Below, in pieces: positions 1 through 4,685 of a stretch of DNA of 16,036 bases. The stretch covers positions 1 through 16,036 of the forward strand of contig JAZOMX010000041.1 of NCBI GenBank assembly GCA_045654245.1, in the 5' to 3' direction. Position numbers and translations under genes: made by a program. The first letter of the stretch is position 1, and each line of letters starts with the position of its first letter. The DNA comes from UBA10677 sp045654245 (GTDB lineage: Bacteria > Bacillota > Clostridia > Christensenellales > Pumilibacteraceae). Below the pieces are notes generated by a model. It did not search any database. It worked only from the letters and a program-made list of their open reading frames with translations, and was not told the DNA's origin.

Positions 1-124
1 ATGCCGTACCGCCCATCACTACAATCTCTGCTTTCGCACTTTTAAACGGTATAATGAGTAATGCCGATAAAGCAAACAAAAAACAAAAAGCTAACGCCGT
101 TATGAGACTTCTTTTCTTTCTCAT
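1..124 (-). CDS. Exported protein, 5' end only (signal peptide)
   Basis: The reverse strand reads from an ATG at 122-124 to the window edge for 41 codons, so the gene is cut off. The N-terminus is a classical Sec signal peptide: a basic MRKKR start, a hydrophobic core (residues about 8-27), and SAKA-E around residues 29-33 as a likely signal peptidase I site. A good ribosome site (AAGGAG, 8-9 bases upstream) supports the start. The mature part is too short to assign a function; nothing beyond secretion or surface location can be inferred. A TTGACA on the minus strand at 206-211 may belong to its promoter, but its -10 partner is unclear. Confidence 0.7.
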   Translation of the reverse strand, partial: MRKKRSLITALAFCFLFALSALLIIPFKSAKAEIVVMGGTA

Positions 125-272
125 TTTTCTCTTCTCCTTAAAATGTTCTAATCTTATAAAGTTTTTACTTATTATATTCCTAGTTTAACACTCCCACTAC
201 TTTCGTGTCAAACAAAACGTCCTAGAAAGTGAATTTTCATATCATTTTTTTCTTTTTACACGGCTAAAAAGA

Positions 273-298
273 AAAAACACCCTGGGTTAGGCGTTTTT
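273..298 (-). terminator. Distal terminator behind repeat A (minus strand)
   Basis: On the minus strand ACGCC pairs with GGTGT (one G-T wobble), extended by an A-run against a T-run of six, around a short loop. It lies just after the tail of repeat A and is the second hairpin terminator downstream of the serine-tRNA-like RNA. Confidence 0.55.
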
Positions 299-301
299 AT
301 A

Positions 302-395
302 GCGGAGGAAGAGGGAGAACAGGAAACTCCGTTTCCCTTGGTCGCTAAATCGCGACCGCGAACCTTGCCTATCGGCAATTCTCATCCGTATGCTC
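302..395 (-). repeat. Multi-hairpin repeat, copy A (tRNA-3'-end associated)
   Basis: Read on the minus strand, this copy starts at GAGCATACGG and shares with copies B and C the core TTCGCGGTCGCG, TTTAGCGACCAAGGGAAACG and AGTTTCCT. It forms a variable hairpin (TTGCC-loop-GGCAA at 365-378), a GGTCGC/GCGACC hairpin (340-357) and a GGAAAC/GTTTCC hairpin. An outer pairing AGAGGGAG with CTCCCTCT closes all three into a cloverleaf-like figure. Its tail, CTTCCTCCGC at 302-311, repeats the 3' end of the neighbouring serine-tRNA-like gene (449-458) exactly 147 bp away. No protein is plausibly encoded; open frames across it are by-products of the repeat. Confidence 0.8.
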
Positions 396-404
396 CCTCT
401 CTCT

Positions 405-442
405 ACACAAAACAAGGGACTACCCTACTGGTGTCCCTTGTT
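405..442 (-). terminator. Terminator of the serine-tRNA-like RNA
   Basis: On the minus strand, AACAAGGGAC and GTCCCTTGTT form a perfect 10-bp stem about 5 bases after the CCA end of the tRNA-like RNA, followed by a short T-rich stretch. This is the normal position for a tRNA terminator. The trailing T-run is weak. Confidence 0.6.
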
Positions 443-446
443 TCGG

Positions 447-565
447 TGGCGGAGGAAGTGGGATTCGAACCCCCGTGGGCTTTCACCCAAACGGTTTTTG
501 GGGACTCGCCTCGTTATGACCGCTTCGCTAAATGCTCGTAGAGCATTCACGGAGTATATTCCTCC
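447..565 (-). pseudogene. Serine-tRNA-like RNA, enlarged and probably degenerate
   Basis: On the minus strand the ends are those of a class II serine tRNA: GGAGGAA pairs with TTCCTCC (7 bp), discriminator G and an encoded CCA. The T-loop GGTTCGAATCC is intact, and a serine-type D-loop (AAGCGGTCATAAC) can be recognised. The body is wrong, however. It is 119 nt instead of about 90. A perfect hairpin (AATGCTC-TAC-GAGCATT, 531-547) and flanks are inserted ahead of the D-loop. The T-stem has one mismatch, and the expected anticodon stem has two mismatches and lacks U33. It still has a near-perfect promoter (636-665) and a terminator (405-442), so it is probably transcribed. Alternatives are a tRNA fossil carrying an insertion, or a tRNA-derived regulatory RNA. 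A functional tRNA is unlikely. Confidence 0.55.
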
Positions 566-635
566 GCATTATTATTAAATTGTTGCCCTTTGAGAGGGAC
601 GACAGTCGCTTCGTCGATATACGGCGACAATGAGC

Positions 636-665
636 ATTATACATTACTTTTAAGTCAAATGTCAA
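636..665 (-). promoter_or_regulatory. Sigma-70-type promoter for the tRNA-like RNA
   Basis: The minus strand has a perfect TTGACA (660-665), an 18-bp spacer and a perfect TATAAT (636-641). Transcription would start near 629 and run through a short leader with a GTCGC/GCGAC pairing into the tRNA-like RNA. Such a complete promoter argues that the locus is still expressed. Confidence 0.8.
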
Positions 666-680
666 GCGAAACAGGATTTA

Positions 681-1265
681 TTACTTAAGAAAGTTTGGCG
701 TAATATTAAAAGCGCCTACTTCCCACTTTCCGTTTTCAAAGAAGAAAATGCTTACGCTCCCGTTATCGCAACGAATATTTCTACCCGACTTATCCTTTCT
801 TTGCATAATCTCGTCGAAGAAAGTCCAAATAAAACCAGCGTGCGAAAAAACGACTACCCTATCGGCGTCGAGCGTCTGCAAAAACTCCTTAAAACGGCGT
901 ACGCGATTGCGAATATCGTCGTAGGTTTCTCCGTCGTAGTCCGAAAAATCGTCCACCTCACAATGATAGCGAAACAGCGGATATTTTTCGTAGAGGTCGG
1001 AGTAAAGTATTCCTTCCGCCTTGCCCAAAACCAACTCGTGAATATAATCTACCACCTCGGCGTTTACGCCCTCCATAGCGTACCGTTGAGTTTGTCGTGC
1101 GCGAAGATAGGGGCTTACGAAAACCCTATCGAACTTACCGTTCAATAGTTTTCCAGCGTTAATAGCGTCTTGCACGCCTTTTTCGGACAAGGGAGTATCG
1201 GGAACTGAGGTCTCGTCTAATAAATTAGCCGTGCTTTCTCCGTGTCTAACGAAATAAATTTCCAT
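681..1265 (-). CDS. Histidine phosphatase family protein (phosphoglycerate mutase-like)
   Basis: This is a cytoplasmic phosphatase of the histidine phosphatase superfamily, which acts through a phosphohistidine. The signature RHGES is at residues 7-11 (nucleophile His8). SPYLRARQT at 51-59 supplies phosphate-binding arginines, a glutamate lies in IHEL or DGETYDD (about 77 or 113), and the second catalytic histidine is in SHAG (141-144). At 194 residues it has the size of small broad-specificity members such as CobC or PhoE-like enzymes. The substrate cannot be told from sequence, and there is no cobalamin or glycolysis neighbour to suggest one. A GGAGA ribosome site lies 8 bases before the ATG. 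It is monocistronic, with its own promoter at 1385-1413 and a structured leader. Confidence 0.9.
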   Translation of the reverse strand: MEIYFVRHGESTANLLDETSVPDTPLSEKGVQDAINAGKLLNGKFDRVFVSPYLRARQTQRYAMEGVNAEVVDYIHELVLGKAEGILYSDLYEKYPLFRYHCEVDDFSDYDGETYDDIRNRVRRFKEFLQTLDADRVVVFSHAGFIWTFFDEIMQRKDKSGRNIRCDNGSVSIFFFENGKWEVGAFNITPNFLK

Positions 1266-1384
1266 AATTTTGTCTCCAAAAAACGAAACCGTAGTCGGTT
1301 TTCGTGGTCATAATTAGGTTCGATAGTGGTATGCTCCCGTCGCAAAAAACGAGCCAAAAATAGGCGCTATCGAGTTACGCTATG

Positions 1385-1413
1385 ATTATAAGTCAAAACG
1401 AAATAAAAGTCAA
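1385..1413 (-). promoter_or_regulatory. Promoter of the histidine phosphatase gene
   Basis: On the minus strand TTGACT (1408-1413), 17 bp and a perfect TATAAT (1385-1390). The resulting leader of about 110 nt contains a TCGATAG/CTATCGA long-range pairing. It also has a CGAAAACCG/CGGTTTCG hairpin ending in six Ts directly in front of the ribosome site. Confidence 0.75.
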
Positions 1414-1443
1414 GATTAATTTTATAAAAGTGGCTTAAAATAA

Positions 1444-1472
1444 ATGACAAAACCGCCGAGTTAGTTTATAAT
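1444..1472 (+). promoter_or_regulatory. Promoter of the aldose 1-epimerase gene
   Basis: ATGACA (1444-1449, one mismatch to TTGACA), a 17-bp spacer and a perfect TATAAT (1467-1472), about 25 bases upstream of the ribosome site. It diverges from the phosphatase promoter, with only about 30 bp between the two -35 boxes. Confidence 0.75.
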
Positions 1473-1504
1473 ATAGTCAACGACTTTTAGGAGATAAAAA
1501 GAAA

Positions 1505-2542
1505 ATGATTGAAAAAACTTATTCGTTCGTTCGCGACGGAAAGACGGTTGACGTTTACACTTTCCGCAACGCGCTCGGTATGACAATGGAAGTTAGCACT
1601 CACGGCGGAAGAATACTTTCTCTCACTGCCCCCGACAAAAACGGCAAATTTACGGACGTAATCGTGGGCTACGCTAAACCCGAGGACTATTTTGACAAAG
1701 AGCCTACCTACTTCGGAGCATTAATCGGAAGATACGGCAATCGTATCGGCAAAGCGCAATTTACTCTTGGCGATACAACATATAAAGTAGGTGCAAACGA
1801 GAACGGAAATTCGCTCCACGGTGGATTTGAGGGCTTTGATAGAAAAGTTCTTTCCGCTCAAATCGTAGATAATAAACTCGTTCTTTCCTACCTCTCGCCC
1901 GACGGCGAAGAAGGTTTCCCCGGCAACCTCGACCTAAAAGTTAGTTACGCTCTTACCGACGAGGGCGACCTAGAACTCGAGTATTACGCCGTTTCGGACA
2001 AGGACACCGTTTGCAACCTCACCAACCACGCTTACTTTAATATCGGCGACGACGAAACGATACTAGACCAAATAATTACGATAAACTCTTCTTTCGTTAC
2101 CCCCTACGACGAGCAACTCATTTGCCACGGCGAACTCCGTGACGTTACGGGTACTGCGTTCGACCTCAGAAACGGCGTTGCACTAAGAGAACCTATGTTC
2201 TCCGACGAACCGCAAATCAGACAAGAGGACGGACTAGACGCTAACTTCGTAATTGATAGAAAAACTAAAGACGAACTCGAACTTTGCGCTACCGTGTTCG
2301 ACCAAAAAAGCGGTAGATATATGGAGTGCTACACCACTCTACCCGGCGTTCAACTCTATACCTCGAATAGACTTGGTGACGAAAACCCCGAGGGCAAAAA
2401 GCATTACGTAAACTACTGCGCGCTCTGTCTCGAGTCTCAATGCTACCCCAACAGCCCCAATTGTCCCAACTATCCAACCACTACCCTTAAGGCTGGCGAC
2501 GAGTACAAAACTAAAACCGTATATAAATTTAGAGTAAAATAA
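1505..2542 (+). CDS. galM: Aldose 1-epimerase (mutarotase)
   Basis: The enzyme interconverts alpha and beta anomers of galactose, glucose and related sugars, feeding the Leloir pathway. The 345-residue length fits the GalM family. Family landmarks are all visible: GRYGNRIGKAQF (75-86), GNSLHGGFEGFD with His105 (101-112), NLTNHAYFNI with the catalytic His175 (171-180), GLDANFV (243-249) and CLES with the likely catalytic base Glu310 (308-311). An AGGAG ribosome site lies about 12 bases before the ATG. The gene stands alone between its own promoter and a strong terminator, with no other galactose gene in the window, so its sugar is inferred only from the family. Confidence 0.95.
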   Translation: MIEKTYSFVRDGKTVDVYTFRNALGMTMEVSTHGGRILSLTAPDKNGKFTDVIVGYAKPEDYFDKEPTYFGALIGRYGNRIGKAQFTLGDTTYKVGANENGNSLHGGFEGFDRKVLSAQIVDNKLVLSYLSPDGEEGFPGNLDLKVSYALTDEGDLELEYYAVSDKDTVCNLTNHAYFNIGDDETILDQIITINSSFVTPYDEQLICHGELRDVTGTAFDLRNGVALREPMFSDEPQIRQEDGLDANFVIDRKTKDELELCATVFDQKSGRYMECYTTLPGVQLYTSNRLGDENPEGKKHYVNYCALCLESQCYPNSPNCPNYPTTTLKAGDEYKTKTVYKFRVK

Positions 2543-2549
2543 CAAAAAC

Positions 2550-2583
2550 GACCGTTCCAAACTAATCGGAGCGGTCTTTTTTT
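2550..2583 (+). terminator. Terminator of galM
   Basis: GACCGTTCC pairs with GGAGCGGTC (one G-T pair) and is followed by seven Ts, starting 8 bases after the galM stop codon. Confidence 0.9.
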
Positions 2584-2615
2584 ATAAACTTTACCCAAAA
2601 ATCCACTAAAAACGC

Positions 2616-2644
2616 TAGACAAGGAAAAGAAAATTTGCTATAAT
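2616..2644 (+). promoter_or_regulatory. Promoter of tRNA-Ser
   Basis: TAGACA (2616-2621), a 17-bp spacer and a perfect TATAAT (2639-2644), ending 15 bases before the mature 5' end of the tRNA. Confidence 0.8.
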
Positions 2645-2659
2645 AAGCCTCGCGACTGT

Positions 2660-2749
2660 GGAGAGATGGTTGAGTGGTCGAAGGCACACGCTTGGAAAGC
2701 GTGCGAACGGTAACCCGTTCCGGGGGTTCGAATCCCCCTCTCTCCGCCA
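2660..2749 (+). tRNA. tRNA-Ser (anticodon GGA)
   Basis: A complete class II serine tRNA of 90 nt with encoded CCA. The acceptor stem is GGAGAGA with TCTCTCC (2660-2666 and 2739-2745) and the discriminator is G. The anticodon arm is CACGC-TTGGAAA-GCGTG, giving anticodon GGA for UCC/UCU codons. It has a long variable arm (CGAACGGTAACCCGTTCC region) and a perfect GGGGG-TTCGAAT-CCCCC T-arm. Open frames antisense to it are artefacts. Its last 16 bases are repeated at 2882-2897. Confidence 0.97.
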
Positions 2750-2756
2750 CAAAAAA

Positions 2757-2781
2757 GCACCCAAACAAGGGTGCTTTTTTT
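2757..2781 (+). terminator. Terminator of tRNA-Ser
   Basis: GCACCC-AAACAA-GGGTGC with an A-run before and seven Ts after; it could work in both directions. It lies between the tRNA and repeat copy B. Confidence 0.9.
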
Positions 2782-2791
2782 GTGCGAACAA

Positions 2792-2897
2792 GAGCATACG
2801 GAAGAGAACTCTTCGAGCGCAAGCGAAGAAGATGTTCGCGGTCGCGGTTTAGCGACCAAGGGAAACGCAGTTTCCTACCCTCCCCCTCTCTCCGCCA
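2792..2897 (+). repeat. Multi-hairpin repeat, copy B (tRNA-3'-end associated)
   Basis: The repeat is 106 bp. In order it has GAGCATACGG; a first hairpin region that can pair two ways (GAAGAG-AA-CTCTTC at 2801-2814, or TCTTCG with CGAAGA at 2810-2829); GGTCGC-GGTTTA-GCGACC (2840-2857); and GGAAAC-GCA-GTTTCC (2861-2875). The tail CCCCCTCTCTCCGCCA (2882-2897) is identical to the 3' end of the tRNA-Ser just upstream, 148 bp away. Copies A (minus strand) and C (permuted) share the core. It lies between two terminators and is probably non-coding. Confidence 0.85.
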
Positions 2898-2898
2898 A

Positions 2899-2943
2899 TC
2901 GTAACCTAATCCGAACTCTAGTTCTGGGTTAGGTTATTTTTTT
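2899..2943 (+). terminator. Distal terminator after repeat B
   Basis: TAACCTAA pairs with TTAGGTTA, with an inner GAACT/AGTTC pairing, followed by a T-run. It is the second terminator behind tRNA-Ser. The same order (tRNA, terminator, repeat, terminator) is seen at the minus-strand locus around 273-565. Confidence 0.8.
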
Positions 2944-2995
2944 ATATCAAGACAAGCACACGCCATAGTGCCAAAATTTAAAATTAATTCAATAA

Positions 2996-3041
2996 TGTGA
3001 CACGGACTCAGTTGTAATATAAGTCACAATTTTATTATAAT
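2996..3041 (+). promoter_or_regulatory. Controller promoter and candidate C-box operator
   Basis: A perfect TATAAT at 3036-3041 has a weak -35 (TTGTAA, 3012-3017) 18 bp upstream. A 6-bp inverted repeat, TGTGAC (2996-3001) and GTCACA (3023-3028), brackets the -35, and GACT/AGTC-like half-sites lie within it. Controller proteins of restriction-modification systems typically bind such half-sites to activate, and at higher dose repress, their own operon. The exact operator is inferred. Confidence 0.55.
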
Positions 3042-3064
3042 AATTTTAATAGGAGAATTTTCTA

Positions 3065-3274
3065 ATGATAAAAGAACAAGTTGGAAACAGAATTAAAGAA
3101 TTAAGAAAAAAATTAGGTCTTAGTCAGGAAGAATTTGCGTTTAAATGTGAAATGGATAGAACCTACATTACAAGTTTAGAAAGAGGCAAACGTAATATTT
3201 CTTTAGAGAATTTGGAAAAGATTGCAAAAGCATTTGAGATGTCTCTTTGTGAATTTTTTGATTTTGATAACTAA
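3065..3274 (+). CDS. XRE-family controller (C) protein of the restriction-modification system
   Basis: A 69-residue protein that is almost entirely one Cro/C1-type helix-turn-helix domain. The IKELRKKLGLSQEEFA helix pair is followed by the recognition region DRTYITSLERGKRNIS (about 31-46) and a short C-terminal helix. Size, position and strand match controller proteins that time nuclease expression in type II systems: it is 12 bp upstream of the nuclease gene, with an AGGAG ribosome site and an inverted repeat in the promoter. It is likely a cytoplasmic dimer activating the controller-nuclease operon. The base composition is A+T rich like the rest of the islet. A generic XRE repressor is the alternative. 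Confidence 0.85.
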   Translation: MIKEQVGNRIKELRKKLGLSQEEFAFKCEMDRTYITSLERGKRNISLENLEKIAKAFEMSLCEFFDFDN

Positions 3275-3286
3275 TGAGGTTGAAAA

Positions 3287-4669
3287 ATGAAAAATAATTT
3301 ATGGATTTTAACCGAGGAAAGACCAAAAATAAGTGTTGTTTCTTCTTTACTTGATATTTTAAAAGATGATTGTAATTTGCCAAATAAACACAAAAAAGTT
3401 GTTATTGAGCCTGTTATTAAAAAAGGGAAATTTCAATTTGTTTATGCTGTAAAAGGTGTTTGTTCTAAGGATTTTAATAAAGTATATATTAAAATAGTTA
3501 GTGGTAGTTCAAGTTTTGTTGATTACTTGGTTTGTTTACAAGAAGATGCTCCTGCTGATGGTGATTGTTCTAACGTATTAATTGCTGTGGAAGAAACTAA
3601 GACTAGCGATAAAGAATCTAGAAATACAGGTGTTTCTCAAAGGGCTTCAAAATTTATATATGCTAAACAATATTGTCCAAATGCAAAATTATATATGCTT
3701 TATAATGAAGAGTTGGAAAATAACGAAGAGAAAAAGCCTAGTGATACAAATATATTTGGAACTAATATTTTATTGACTTTGGGTGTTAAGATTATTGGTA
3801 AAACAAATTTAAGTTGGTTTAAGCCTTTTAATACAATAGATGAAATTATCGCTTTTAAAAATGGAATGAGAGAACCCCCTGTGGGCAATGTTCCAATAAA
3901 AATAATTAAAAACGCTAATTCTATTGAAGTTTCAGGCAGACTTGCCAAACCAAAAGATGCAGGAAATATTGCTCATGACCCAAGTATTGGTGGGCTTTCT
4001 ATGATATGTGGGGCTTTAAGAAAGTTAGGTTGGAAACATGATATTATTATAACTAAGCATGCAACTAGTCAAGAATATGTTGATAGGAATAGAAATAATA
4101 AATTTTTATATTTATGTAAATTGCTAAACCTTAAAATGCAGGGATTAAATATTATTTATCCTGAAAGCTATCGTGAGAAATATTGGCATTATGAATATTC
4201 TTCTGAAAAAGTTGCTTCAATCTTGCTACATATTATGGGTATGAATGTGGGATTAAGATATATTTATGAAAATCATGCTGGTTGTGAAAGAGGATATTTT
4301 AGAACGGCTAATGAAAAATTAGTTACGCTACCAAAGAAAGATAATAATAGCGATAATTTATTAATACCTGACGTTGTTTTAGCTGATATGAAATATAAAA
4401 ACATTTATTTAATTGAAGGCAAGCAATTATCTACATTAAGAAAAGGGTTAGAAGAAATTGAGGATTATGACAGCATAGAGAATGAGTATATAATTCCTGA
4501 ATATCCAAATTTTAATTATCTAAGGTATTTATCTATTTTTGGTGGAGATAAAACAGAATTGCCCGATAGAAAAATTATGTTGTATTTGAATAATGATGGT
4601 ATAATAATTATTAATAAAGATTTACCAAAGGATATTTTGAAAAGATTTAAAAAAATTAGAAGAGGCTAA
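3287..4669 (+). CDS. Putative type II restriction endonuclease, PD-(D/E)XK-like
   Basis: I do not recognise a named nuclease family by sequence, but the context makes this the cutting subunit. It follows a controller gene by 12 bp and converges on a DNA adenine methyltransferase. Two PD-(D/E)XK-like motifs can be seen. The better one is C-terminal: PD at 361-362, a hydrophobic strand, then EGK at 377-379 in a YLIEGK setting. A second, weaker one is N-terminal: acidic residues at 87-93 followed by EETK at 102-105. It has 460 residues, no signal peptide and no membrane segment. It is not obviously similar to FokI nuclease although the partner methyltransferase resembles M.FokI. The gene is strongly A+T rich, unlike flanking genes, which suggests horizontal transfer. 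The ribosome site is GAGG just before the ATG. Confidence 0.75.
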   Translation: MKNNLWILTEERPKISVVSSLLDILKDDCNLPNKHKKVVIEPVIKKGKFQFVYAVKGVCSKDFNKVYIKIVSGSSSFVDYLVCLQEDAPADGDCSNVLIAVEETKTSDKESRNTGVSQRASKFIYAKQYCPNAKLYMLYNEELENNEEKKPSDTNIFGTNILLTLGVKIIGKTNLSWFKPFNTIDEIIAFKNGMREPPVGNVPIKIIKNANSIEVSGRLAKPKDAGNIAHDPSIGGLSMICGALRKLGWKHDIIITKHATSQEYVDRNRNNKFLYLCKLLNLKMQGLNIIYPESYREKYWHYEYSSEKVASILLHIMGMNVGLRYIYENHAGCERGYFRTANEKLVTLPKKDNNSDNLLIPDVVLADMKYKNIYLIEGKQLSTLRKGLEEIEDYDSIENEYIIPEYPNFNYLRYLSIFGGDKTELPDRKIMLYLNNDGIIIINKDLPKDILKRFKKIRRG

Positions 4670-4685
4670 ATGCCTCTTCTTTTTT
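4658..4685. terminator. Shared bidirectional terminator of the convergent nuclease and methyltransferase genes
   Basis: AGAAGAGGC-TAAAT-GCCTCTTCT forms a perfect 9-bp stem. It contains the nuclease stop codon in its loop and is followed by Ts reaching into the methyltransferase stop codon. An upstream A-rich stretch gives the T-run for the other strand. The two genes are only 14 bp apart, so one hairpin ends both messages. Confidence 0.85.

Noticed and set aside
302..395. CRISPR array
   Set aside because: The repeats are few, far apart, unlike in spacing and strand, and there are no cas genes.
447..565. Selenocysteine tRNA
   Set aside because: The length and extra arm suggested it, but the only TCA is in the serine-type D-loop (GGTCATAAC), no 5-bp stem flanks it, and the acceptor stem cannot be extended to 8 bp.
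338..578. Two overlapping plus-strand open frames (62-67 codons)
   Set aside because: They are read through repeat A and antisense to the serine-tRNA-like RNA, with no ribosome site. Peptides of the GFEPP / SNPRG type are a known artefact of tRNA T-arms.
801..1148. 115-codon plus-strand open frame
   Set aside because: It is the shadow of the histidine phosphatase gene, has no domain sense and no ribosome site.
2562..2904. Five open frames around tRNA-Ser and repeat B on both strands
   Set aside because: All overlap the tRNA, its terminator or the repeat. The peptide ERGGFEPPERVTVRTLSKR is simply antisense tRNA-Ser.
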